From Rubrivivax sp. (GTDB lineage Bacteria; Pseudomonadota; Gammaproteobacteria; Burkholderiales; Burkholderiaceae_C), in assembly GCA_016789865.1 (NCBI GenBank), contig JAEUPC010000069.1:1-64000 (forward strand): DNA of 64,000 nt, given 5' to 3'. The position numbers were made by a program, and so were the translations under genes. Positions 1 through 10,666 of this stretch are shown piece by piece. Positions within the stretch are counted from its first letter, which is position 1. Every line of letters starts with the position of its first letter. The notes under the pieces were generated by a model. The model did not search any database and was not told the origin of the DNA. It worked only from the letters and a program-made list of their open reading frames with translations.

Positions 1-1
1 G

Positions 2-148
2 GCCTACAACTACTCGGGCACCTTCGTCGGCGTCACCGTGCGCAACAACGTCATCAACCTGGGCGCCTCCTTCGTCCCCGACCCCGGCGCCATCGGCGGC
101 TGGAACACCAACATCAACTCCACCAACTGCGCCCTCGTGCCTCAGTAG
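2..148 (+). CDS. C-terminal end of a secreted, probably beta-helix protein (partial)
   Basis: The open frame enters from the window edge and ends at TAG 146-148, leaving 48 residues. The visible part is rich in Asn, Gly, Val and Ser, with a stretch VTVRNNVINLG that resembles one coil of a right-handed parallel beta-helix (pectate-lyase-like or polysaccharide-lyase-like proteins). It ends CALVPQ. The missing N-terminal part prevents any functional call. The next two genes on this strand encode lipoproteins, one of them a glycoside hydrolase, so a surface or secreted role in carbohydrate binding or cleavage is possible. That is an inference from context only. Confidence 0.5.
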   Translation, partial: AYNYSGTFVGVTVRNNVINLGASFVPDPGAIGGWNTNINSTNCALVPQ

Positions 149-363
149 CGGCATGCGGGGTTTGCCGCGGCGGCGCGCGCGGCCCGAAACCCCACGGGGT
201 GACGCCCGCACCGCGGCAGACCGCTCGCTGCCGACGCGCACGGCATTCGTGACCGAACCCCGCGGACGCGACCCCACGTTCGCGGGGTCCATTGCTCCGG
301 CGATGCCACGCCCTGTGGCACGCTCAGCCCTCGTCGCAAGGCATGCCGCCTTCGAGGGAAACA

Positions 364-3291
<2,928 letters not shown>

Positions 3292-3320
3292 CGCGGCGAC
3301 GTCGAGCGCGAGGGCCCACT

Positions 3321-4427
3321 GTGAACGCCCGCGGCGCGTGGCGAGCCCTGCTCGCCGCGCCCCTGGCCACGCTGGCGCTCGCCGCCTGCGGCCAGCGCGT
3401 CGTCTACGAAGGACCGGGCCTGGCCGTGCCGCCCGACTTCGGCTGCTGGCACGACGTCGGCTACGTCGTCAACTGGCCGAAGATGAACGGCCAGGACCTC
3501 TACCACGGCCCCGACCCCGCCTTCACCGTGCGCGGCAACCGCGTGCGGCTGTACGGCATGGGCGGACTGGAGTGGAACCATACCGAGCGGCAACCCGGCG
3601 CCTTCGACTGGAAGCGCTGGGACGAGGCCTTCGCCAGGCTGCGGCGCACGGGCGTCAAGCACGTGACGCTCAACCTGTACAACCCGCCGGAGTGGGCCAA
3701 CCGCCACCCGCACAACTACGGCGGCTGGCGCATGCAGCTGCCGCGCGAACGCGCGATGCTCGAGCGCTGGCTCGGCGCGGTCACGGCACGCTACCGCGAG
3801 ATCGACGCCATCGAGGTGGCCAACGAGGTCTTCACGCCAGGCATCGGCGACGGCAAGAGCTACTTCATCGGCAACGCCGACGAACTGGCGCAGCTGGCCG
3901 ACTGGACGCTCGACTGGCGGCGCGCCAGCGGCTGGAAGGGCAAGGTCTGGGCGCCGTCGATCCCCGGCTTCGGCGAGAACATCCCCACCATGCTGCGGTG
4001 GCTGCGCAACTACCCGCGCGCCAGGGAGTTCGATGCCTTCCCCGCACACTTCTACTACCTGCTGCCCGAGCAGGTGGGCCAGCGCATGGGCAAGGCCACT
4101 TCGTACTCCGGGCTGGTCGAGTGGCGCGAGGGCCTGGCCGAGCTCGGCCTGGCGCCGATGATCGACTCGGAGAAGGGCTTCGGCGCCGGCGCCGTTCGCG
4201 AGGGCACGATCTACAACTACGCCGTCGCCGCCCTCGTCAACGGCGTGCAGCAGACCTGCTTCTTCATGCTGGGCAGTTACGGCCATGACGAGACCAACCT
4301 CGGGCAACCGTTTCGCAACGCGTGGGCCAAGGCCGACCTCGAAGCGGTGGCCGACCTGGCCGGCAAGACGATCGTGCGCGTGGTCACCACCGACAAGGGG
4401 CGCTGGGAAGTGACGCTGCGGCCCTGA
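3321..4427 (+). CDS. glycoside hydrolase lipoprotein, clan GH-A (GH39/GH5-like)
   Basis: The protein is 368 aa from GTG 3321. A purine-rich GCGAGGG lies about seven bases upstream, and the GTG start gives a clean lipoprotein signal ending LAAC. A TTG at 3288 in the same frame overlaps the previous stop but would add an implausible Arg-rich leader. The fold looks like a TIM-barrel glycosidase: WNHTERQPGAFDW near the first strand, then an Asn-Glu pair (E169 in VANEVF) as candidate acid/base, and E284 in IDSEKGF as candidate nucleophile. This spacing fits clan GH-A. The substrate is unknown. The gene lies 29 bp after the Ig lipoprotein and converges on the exopolysaccharide locus, so it may trim or remodel that polymer, which is an inference. 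Confidence 0.7.
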   Translation: MNARGAWRALLAAPLATLALAACGQRVVYEGPGLAVPPDFGCWHDVGYVVNWPKMNGQDLYHGPDPAFTVRGNRVRLYGMGGLEWNHTERQPGAFDWKRWDEAFARLRRTGVKHVTLNLYNPPEWANRHPHNYGGWRMQLPRERAMLERWLGAVTARYREIDAIEVANEVFTPGIGDGKSYFIGNADELAQLADWTLDWRRASGWKGKVWAPSIPGFGENIPTMLRWLRNYPRAREFDAFPAHFYYLLPEQVGQRMGKATSYSGLVEWREGLAELGLAPMIDSEKGFGAGAVREGTIYNYAVAALVNGVQQTCFFMLGSYGHDETNLGQPFRNAWAKADLEAVADLAGKTIVRVVTTDKGRWEVTLRP

Positions 4428-4548
4428 GCGCGCCGGCGTGAGAGGCCCCCAGGGGGCGCGGAACGAACGCGGCGAACAGCGGGAAAGGCGCCCGCGCTTC
4501 ACGCAGCGCCAGGGCGCACCAGGCGCGCCCGCCGCCCCTCACATCGGA

Positions 4549-5454
4549 TCAGGCAGCCACCGTCAGCTCGTCGATCAACGCCTTGGTCTGCCGGATGTTG
4601 GCGCGGCTGGAGGCACCGAAGACGATCGACTCGATCTGCGGCTGGCGGCACACGTAGTCCACCGCCTCGCGCGGTGCCAGCGCGCCCGAGGCCAGCACCG
4701 ACATCGCCACCGGCCGGAAGCGCCGCGTGGCGATGGTCTTCTCGTACAGCGGCACGCCGCCACACATGCGAAAGCCGATCTTGTTGATGTTGGCGCAGAC
4801 GATCGGGTTGTCCACGCCCTGCTGCTCCAGCACGTCGAGCAGCTTGGGCAGGTTCATCGTGATGAAGCCGGGCTCGGCGCCGTACTTGTCGCGCACGTGG
4901 TCGGCGAAGTACTTCAGCGCGTCATTCAGCCCCACGCCCAGCAGCAGATCGGTGACGACGTTCTGGATGAAGATGACCGGCGTCGAAAGGCCGTGGAACA
5001 TCTTCATCTCGGCATCGATCAGCAACTGCATGATCGCGCGGATGTCCTTGTTGGCCAGCGCCAGGCCGCCCTTCACCGCGGCGCCGAGCGCACCATCGTC
5101 GGGAAGGAACATGCGCAGCGCGTCGATCATGCCGTGCTCGGTGACGGCATTGGCGTACTTGTGCGCGTAGGGCATGCAAGGGTAGAAGCGGTAGTCGGGG
5201 TAGCGCTCCTTGTGCCGGCGGAAGTGCTCGCAGATCTCGGCCACACGGTCGTGCGTGGTGCACATGAAGGTGCGGATGCCTTCCTGGTAGGCCGCGTCGA
5301 GCACATCGATCACGGCGCCCAGTTCCTGGAAGCGCATCTGCTGCGCGCGCGCCTTCTCCTCGGACATGTGGTTCACGCCGAAGAACTGGTTGTCGCCGAA
5401 GAGCACGCGGTCCATGGTGTGCGTGGTGGAAGCGGACGAGGTGGCGGCGTTCAT
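4549..5454 (-). CDS. TIM-barrel protein related to aldo/keto reductases, in polysaccharide locus
   Basis: The protein is 301 aa. The start is fixed by GGGGAG seven bases upstream, and the ATG shares one base with the stop of the upstream oxidoreductase gene, so the two are translationally coupled. The N-terminus (RVLFGDNQFFGVNH) and C-terminus (SVLASGALAPREAV...IESIVFGASSRANI) resemble the first strand and the cofactor-binding end of aldo/keto reductases. The middle does not show the usual Asp-Tyr-Lys-His tetrad clearly. Being last in the exopolysaccharide operon after a Gfo/Idh/MocA protein suggests sugar-nucleotide or polymer modification. It could also be a non-enzymatic relative. Confidence 0.55.
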   Translation of the reverse strand: MNAATSSASTTHTMDRVLFGDNQFFGVNHMSEEKARAQQMRFQELGAVIDVLDAAYQEGIRTFMCTTHDRVAEICEHFRRHKERYPDYRFYPCMPYAHKYANAVTEHGMIDALRMFLPDDGALGAAVKGGLALANKDIRAIMQLLIDAEMKMFHGLSTPVIFIQNVVTDLLLGVGLNDALKYFADHVRDKYGAEPGFITMNLPKLLDVLEQQGVDNPIVCANINKIGFRMCGGVPLYEKTIATRRFRPVAMSVLASGALAPREAVDYVCRQPQIESIVFGASSRANIRQTKALIDELTVAA

Positions 5455-6593
5455 CAGCGGCTCCCCATCACCCGGGCCACGGGCTCGCGGCCGCGGCCGA
5501 ACAGGCGCTCCAGGAAGCCCGGGCGCGTGGGCACGCGGGTGGGGCCCGCGGCCAGGCCGTTGCCGGGCGTGGGCGCGTCGCCGCGCTCGGCGGCGCGGAT
5601 CATCGCCACCACGCGGTCGGTTTCCAGCGCGGTGCGGAAGGTGTTGACGCCGTCGGTGCGCCGCGCCTGCACCGCCTTGACGAAGTGGTCGATCTGCGCG
5701 GAGTACTCCTCGCCGCGCAGGTAGTACCACACCTCCTCGGTGAGATCGGTCGTGTAGCGCACCGACCAGCCCTTGGGCAGGTCGGGCCGCGCCGCGTGCG
5801 GCTCGCGCAGGAAGACCTGGCACTCCTGGCGGTCGGCGTTCAGGCGCCCGTTCTTGCCCCACACGGTGAGCCGCGTGGACATCTTGCGGTAGCTCTCGTC
5901 GCTCCAGTTCACTGCCAGCTGGCCGCTGGCGCCGTTGGCGAAGCGCATCGTGCAGTAGATCTCGTCCTCGACATCGCGCGAGAACAGTCGGTTCACCACC
6001 ACGCCGCTCACCGACTGCGGCGCACCGAGCACCATGCCCACGGTGTCGATGGCGTGGCAGGCGTAGTCGTACAGGGCGCCACCGCCTTCGTTCTTGGCCG
6101 TGCGCCAGGTGCCGCCCTTGGGCCGCAGCACCACCGGGCCGTAGGCCTCGGCGCGCACGTGGTGGATGTCGCCCAGCGCGCCGCTGGCGACGACCCGCGC
6201 GGCCTCCTGGAAGGCGCCGACGAAACGGTAGTGATAGCCCACCTGCGTGACGAGCCCCTTCGCATCGGCCAGCGCGATCAGGCGCTCGCCATCGCGTGCG
6301 TCGAGCACGAAGGGCTTCTCGCAGAACACATGCAGGCCGCGCTGCAGCGCCTTGTCCACCATCGCCGCGTGCAGCTTGGAAGGCGTGGAGACCACCACTG
6401 CGTCCAGCGTCTCGCCGTCCAGCATGCGATCGAGGTCGCCGTAGCACTTCAGACCGGTGTGCTTGCCCAGCACATCGGTGAGATAGGCGTTGCTGTCGCA
6501 CGCCGCGACCAGATGGATGTCTGGGTGCGATCTGACGATGGCCAGATGGGACAGCCCCATCTTGCCCAGACCGATCATGCCGATTCGGACCAC
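5454..6593 (-). CDS. Gfo/Idh/MocA family NAD(P)-dependent oxidoreductase
   Basis: The protein is 379 aa from a GTG start with GGAG five bases upstream. A Rossmann nucleotide-binding motif GLGKMG lies at residues 8-13, and the family's EKP motif (CEKPF) is at 92-94. A C-terminal Gfo/Idh/MocA domain follows with GGGALYDYACHAIDT, which holds the His expected in the active site. Family members oxidise or reduce sugars and sugar nucleotides in the cytoplasm. Within this operon it most likely makes a modified precursor sugar, with the substrate unknown. It overlaps the downstream gene by one base. Confidence 0.85.
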   Translation of the reverse strand: MVRIGMIGLGKMGLSHLAIVRSHPDIHLVAACDSNAYLTDVLGKHTGLKCYGDLDRMLDGETLDAVVVSTPSKLHAAMVDKALQRGLHVFCEKPFVLDARDGERLIALADAKGLVTQVGYHYRFVGAFQEAARVVASGALGDIHHVRAEAYGPVVLRPKGGTWRTAKNEGGGALYDYACHAIDTVGMVLGAPQSVSGVVVNRLFSRDVEDEIYCTMRFANGASGQLAVNWSDESYRKMSTRLTVWGKNGRLNADRQECQVFLREPHAARPDLPKGWSVRYTTDLTEEVWYYLRGEEYSAQIDHFVKAVQARRTDGVNTFRTALETDRVVAMIRAAERGDAPTPGNGLAAGPTRVPTRPGFLERLFGRGREPVARVMGSR

Positions 6594-6629
6594 GGGTACT
6601 CCAACGGAAAGGAAGTTCGGTGTCGGGCT

Positions 6630-7541
6630 TCAGCCGCGGCGGCCAGCGGGCAGGTCCTCGGGCACGGCACTCGGAACCGCGCCCGGCAGGGCGTTCGATG
6701 CGGTGCGCGGCGCCACGCTGCCAGCCGCTTGGCCAGGGGCCGGCGCCGCCTGGCCGCGGCGCAGAAACCGCAGCGTGAACAGGCCGGTGGCCGCCGCCTG
6801 CAGCACGTAGACCAGCGACCACCAGTAGCGCTTGGCACGCAGCTTGGGTTGCAGGATGAGCCGAAACACCCACTCCAGTCCCAGCGCGCGCAGCACCGGG
6901 GGTGCCCACGGAATGGCGCCCGCGTGATAGTCGAATGCCGCGCCCACCCCGACCATCCACGGCGCCTTCACGCGGTGCAGGTGCTCCTGGATCCAGCGCT
7001 CCTGCTTGACCAGGCCCAGCCCCACCCAGACGATGTCGGCGCCGCTGTCGTTGATCTGGCGGACGACGGTCTCGTCTTCTGCGGGCGTGAGGTCGCGGAA
7101 GGGCGGACAGTAGGTGCCGCACACCAAAAGCCCCGGGAACTGTGCCTTCAGGCGCCGCGCCATCTCTTCGGCCACGCCTTCCTTGCCGCCGTAGAAGAAG
7201 TGGCGCCAGCCCGGCGCACGGCCCGCATCAGAGGCCTTCAGCTGCAGCACCGGGCCGTTGAAGCGCTCGATGCGATGGCCCCAGAACCAGCCCGCGGCGA
7301 TGACGCCCACGCCGTCGCACAGCGAGAAGTCGGCTTCGCGGATGTGCTTGCCGTGCTGCGCGATGCGCAGCCCGTGGTACATCGACTCGGTGTTGGTGAT
7401 GGAGATGTAGTGGCCCGGCTCGCGGCGGGCGATGACATCGGCCATGCCCGCCAGCACCTGCTCGTGGGATTCGGTGCTGATGGGCAGGCTCAGGATGTGC
7501 GCCGGCGGGTTGCCGGGCATGGGTTGCGGCGCGGTGTTCAT
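6630..7541 (-). CDS. WecG/TagA/CpsF family glycosyltransferase
   Basis: The protein is 303 aa. The longer frame back to 7703 only adds an Arg-rich leader, so ATG 7541 is preferred. Family hallmarks are ISITNTESM near residue 47, LCDGVGV (Asp76) and VGLGLVKQERWIQEH, the counterpart of the conserved GxPKQE segment. Members transfer N-acetylmannosaminuronic acid, ManNAc or glucose-type sugars onto a lipid-linked acceptor at the inner face of the membrane. About 50 residues at the C-terminus, with a hydrophobic stretch and a Pro/Ala tail, may anchor it to the membrane. It lies between the acyltransferase and the oxidoreductase genes in the polysaccharide operon. Confidence 0.88.
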   Translation of the reverse strand: MNTAPQPMPGNPPAHILSLPISTESHEQVLAGMADVIARREPGHYISITNTESMYHGLRIAQHGKHIREADFSLCDGVGVIAAGWFWGHRIERFNGPVLQLKASDAGRAPGWRHFFYGGKEGVAEEMARRLKAQFPGLLVCGTYCPPFRDLTPAEDETVVRQINDSGADIVWVGLGLVKQERWIQEHLHRVKAPWMVGVGAAFDYHAGAIPWAPPVLRALGLEWVFRLILQPKLRAKRYWWSLVYVLQAAATGLFTLRFLRRGQAAPAPGQAAGSVAPRTASNALPGAVPSAVPEDLPAGRRG

Positions 7542-7570
7542 TCCACAGGTAGGCGGGCCCCGGCCCGCGA

Positions 7571-8605
7571 TCACGCCCCGATCAGCATCCGGCTCGAGCG
7601 GCCGAACAAGGTGCGCGTCACGTAGGCCAGGCCTGCCGAACACGCGGTGACCAGCGCGAGCAGCGCCATGCTGCCGACGAACGTCCCTGGATGCGGCTGC
7701 CAATGTGTCAAATGACTGTAGACGTGCAGCACGTAGATGTGCAGAAAGAAGATGGGAAAGCTCACCGTCGCGACGTAGTCCATCGTGGTCATCCGCCGGC
7801 TGTCCAGCCGCCTGAGCAGCGTGACGACCACGAAGAAGAGGATGAACTTCTGCACGTAGATCCAGTCGATGAGTCCGTTGTCGCTCGAGAAGGCCTCTTG
7901 GACATAGCTCCCCACATGATCCGTCAACAGGAAGTGTCCGAGCAGCATCAACAGGAACGCCGCAGAGAGCGCCGCGAAGTGCTTCTCGCAGAAGGCGTAC
8001 ACCTGTTGCCTATACAGGCCGATCAGCATCCCGCTCATGTATGCCGACAGGAAGTACAGCGCCAACTCCAGGTGGTGGTACTTCTGCACCGTGGCGCGAT
8101 GCTCGAGCAGCGACACGGGGATGAGCACCACCAGCGTCCAGAACCAGGTGCGGTGCCGGATGACGAAGTGGAAGACCGGAGCGAACACGTAGAAGATGGT
8201 CAGCACCGGGATGAACCACAGTACGTGGTTAAGCTGGGAGCCGCCGTACAGGTAGAGGAATGCCGCCTGCTCCCACCACGGCTCGCCGATGAGTTCCGGG
8301 TTCTGTTCCAGGAAGAACGGCTTGGACATGAACCACAGCACCCCGGGCAGGCCGACGACCAGGTAGGGAAGCACGACGTTCTTGAACTTGGTCTTGAGAT
8401 ACGACGGGTAGTGGAAGCGGTCGCTCAGGTGCTCGAACAGGAAACCCGAGATCATCACGAACATCACCGTGGTGCCCTGAAAGACCTCGACCATGAAGCG
8501 GTAGGTCTGGTGGTTGTTCGACCAGTCGAGGGCGTCGACGCAATGCATGGCCACGATGCACAGGATGGCCACGCCACGGGTGCGGTGGATGTGGGCCAGG
8601 TGCAT
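7571..8605 (-). CDS. acyltransferase 3 family membrane protein (OafA-like)
   Basis: The protein is 344 aa with about ten hydrophobic segments. It opens with HLAHIHRTRGVAILCIVAMH, the typical first segment of integral membrane acyltransferases (Acyl_transf_3), which O-acetylate or succinylate sugars of exported polysaccharides. GAGG seven bases upstream supports the start. By hand count three 60-base lines inside it hold 33, 36 and 34 G+C, against 43 in a line of the next gene. The gene is therefore clearly less GC-rich than its neighbours and may have been acquired separately. The expected role is decorating the exopolysaccharide made by this locus. Confidence 0.85.
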   Translation of the reverse strand: MHLAHIHRTRGVAILCIVAMHCVDALDWSNNHQTYRFMVEVFQGTTVMFVMISGFLFEHLSDRFHYPSYLKTKFKNVVLPYLVVGLPGVLWFMSKPFFLEQNPELIGEPWWEQAAFLYLYGGSQLNHVLWFIPVLTIFYVFAPVFHFVIRHRTWFWTLVVLIPVSLLEHRATVQKYHHLELALYFLSAYMSGMLIGLYRQQVYAFCEKHFAALSAAFLLMLLGHFLLTDHVGSYVQEAFSSDNGLIDWIYVQKFILFFVVVTLLRRLDSRRMTTMDYVATVSFPIFFLHIYVLHVYSHLTHWQPHPGTFVGSMALLALVTACSAGLAYVTRTLFGRSSRMLIGA

Positions 8606-8649
8606 CTCACACCCTCATGCGCTTGCCGCTTCGTTGCCCCGCGGCCGCC

Positions 8650-9378
8650 TCAGCGCGAAGCGCGGAAGAACAGGCCGTCGAACTGCAGCATGCGCGCGGA
8701 GCTGGGGTCGATGAAACCCGGGATCAGGTTCCACAGCTCGAAGCCGCGCGCGCGCACCCACGCGATCATTTCCGGGTACAGCACCTGGCCCTCGTACAGC
8801 GGGGTGACCGACAGCTCCAGCTGGATGCCGCCGATGCGCGGCAGCAGCCGCTCGGCGCCCTCGAGCACCGGCATCTCGTAGCCCTGGGTGTCGATCTTCA
8901 GCAGGAAACGCTCGCCGCGCTCCAGCGCCTCGTGCCGCACGTCGTCCAGGCGCAGCACGCGCACTTTCTCGACGCCCACGTACTTCGACTCGGGTGCAGC
9001 CTTCTCGTGGGTCTCGTGCATGGGCAGGATGGAGCTGCTGGCCGAATTGCCCGCCACATGGATTTCCACCTCGCCGGCGGCGGCACCCAGCGCGCAGCGC
9101 TCATGGATGCACCAGCGTTCATCCGCCGCGGCACGCGCACTCAGCCGGCTGTGGGCTTCCTGCAGCGGCTCGAACGACAGGATGGTGCCCTCGTAGCCGC
9201 CGCTGCGCAGCAGGCTGCCGTAGCCGCCGTCGTTGGCACCAACGTCGATGACGGTGTCGATGCGGTGCGTGCGCAGCAGCGCGAACAGGCGCGCCTCCGC
9301 GGATTCGACGGCGTTGTAGCGGCTCACGTCCAGGCCCAGGTGCCTGGCCGCGAGCTTGAGGCTGTGCTTGATCGACAT
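8650..9378 (-). CDS. FkbM family SAM-dependent methyltransferase
   Basis: The protein is 242 aa from ATG 9378. The longer frame upstream overlaps the neighbouring glycosyltransferase gene and is Arg-rich. The SAM-binding motif VIDVGANDGGYG is at residues 43-54, the acidic end of strand 2 is LSFEPL, and FLLKIDTQGYEMPVLEGAE is the diagnostic FkbM segment. FkbM enzymes O-methylate sugars or polyketides. In a polysaccharide operon the target is most likely a hydroxyl of a repeat-unit sugar, which is an inference from context. Confidence 0.88.
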   Translation of the reverse strand: MSIKHSLKLAARHLGLDVSRYNAVESAEARLFALLRTHRIDTVIDVGANDGGYGSLLRSGGYEGTILSFEPLQEAHSRLSARAAADERWCIHERCALGAAAGEVEIHVAGNSASSSILPMHETHEKAAPESKYVGVEKVRVLRLDDVRHEALERGERFLLKIDTQGYEMPVLEGAERLLPRIGGIQLELSVTPLYEGQVLYPEMIAWVRARGFELWNLIPGFIDPSSARMLQFDGLFFRASR

Positions 9379-9412
9379 GGCTCGAATCGTCCGGGCGCCT
9401 CTGGGCGACTGT

Positions 9413-10657
9413 TCAGGCCTGCGCCGCGGCCAGGTGCAGGGGGGCCGAGGGCGCCAACGCCGCGGCGTACAGGGCCACGTAGCGGTCGACCACCGGGTCC
9501 ACCGCGAACAACGCATGCGCGCGCGCACGTCCCGCCTGCGACAACGCTTGCCAGCGCGCGCGGTCGCGGCCGAGCGCGACGATCGAGGCGGCCATCGTCG
9601 CGGCTTGGGTGACGTCGGTCAGAACGCCGGCGCGGCCTTCATCCAGCTGCCAGGGCACGCCGTCGGTGGCCTCGCCGGCGATCACCGGCAGGCCCACGCT
9701 CATCGCCTCGGCGATGGACATGCAGCAGGCCTCCCAACGCGAAGGGTGCAGCAGGGCCCGGCAGGTGCGCATCGTCTCCAGGATCTGCGCGTGCGGCGTC
9801 GGGCCGCGGAACTCGACACCCTCGGCGAGCCCCTTGGCGGCAGCCCAGCGCTGCGCCTCGCCCTGCGCCTCGAAGCCCGAACCGAAGCACACCAGGCGAA
9901 GCGCCGGGTCGCTGCGACGAGCCTGCGCGAACCCCTGCAGCGCCGTGGCGCCGTTCTTCAGGTCGGTCCAGCCATTGAGCACCATCATCAGCGTCTTGCT
10001 GTCGAAAGCCTGCGGCACGCAGCCGGGCGAACGCAAGATGGGGTTGGCGATCGGGTTGGCCACCACCTCGATGCGGGCCGGCGTCAGCGCGCGCAGGTCG
10101 CGTTCGAGGTCGGGCGATACGGCCGTCAGGTGCGTGCAGCGTGCAAGCACGCGCCGCGCCATGAAGTAGCGCCACAGCCGGTACATGTTGGGCGTGAAGC
10201 GCACCACCTTCAGCGGCGAGTCATGGGCCGTGGCCAGGGTTGGCACGCCGCTGTCCAGCGCCGCCCACACGAACTCATACGTCCAGTGCGCATGGATGAC
10301 CTCGGGCGCGAAGTCGGCAATCGCCGCGCGCAGCGAGTCGCGCTCGTACTTGAAGAAATCGAGCATGCGCCCGCGCCGGCCGTAGGCACCGCGGAACGAG
10401 CGCGGTCGCTGCGGGCAGAAGTAGGCCTTGATGTCGCGGCCGGTGAAGGCGCGAAAGGGCTCGAGCTCGGCGATCGGCGTGGAATAGTCGGTGGAGATGG
10501 CGGCCACCTGGTGGCCGCGTTCGACCAGCGCCTGAGCCAGCACCGTCATCAACGGCGCGCCCGGGTACCCGGGCGGCAGCGGCCCGGCTCCCTCGGAGAA
10601 GGCGAAGGCTCCGCTCAGCGACGGGCCCGTGAACGGGCCGACGAGGGCAATGCGCAT
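9413..10657 (-). CDS. glycosyltransferase family 4 (GT-B fold)
   Basis: The protein is 414 aa. It begins MRIALVGPFTGPSLSGAF, the usual first strand and Gly loop of GT4 enzymes. The acceptor-side domain has APEVIHAHWTYEFV. The donor domain contains HPSRWEACCMSIAEAMSVG, with the E-x7-E pair that contacts the nucleotide sugar in retaining GT4 enzymes. It would add a sugar to the lipid-linked repeat unit at the cytoplasmic face of the inner membrane, with donor and acceptor unknown. It starts ten bases after the GMC oxidoreductase stop. Confidence 0.88.
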   Translation of the reverse strand: MRIALVGPFTGPSLSGAFAFSEGAGPLPPGYPGAPLMTVLAQALVERGHQVAAISTDYSTPIAELEPFRAFTGRDIKAYFCPQRPRSFRGAYGRRGRMLDFFKYERDSLRAAIADFAPEVIHAHWTYEFVWAALDSGVPTLATAHDSPLKVVRFTPNMYRLWRYFMARRVLARCTHLTAVSPDLERDLRALTPARIEVVANPIANPILRSPGCVPQAFDSKTLMMVLNGWTDLKNGATALQGFAQARRSDPALRLVCFGSGFEAQGEAQRWAAAKGLAEGVEFRGPTPHAQILETMRTCRALLHPSRWEACCMSIAEAMSVGLPVIAGEATDGVPWQLDEGRAGVLTDVTQAATMAASIVALGRDRARWQALSQAGRARAHALFAVDPVVDRYVALYAAALAPSAPLHLAAAQA

Positions 10658-10666
10658 GGCCGCCGT

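Noticed and set aside
4445..4457. Perfect hairpin GCCCCC-A-GGGGGC between convergent genes as terminator
   Set aside because: The loop is one base and no U run follows on either strand.
4549..7122. 857-residue minus-strand open frame joining two genes into one protein
   Set aside because: Only the part after 5454 reads as a protein. The upstream part is an Arg-rich shadow of the Gfo/Idh/MocA gene in another frame.
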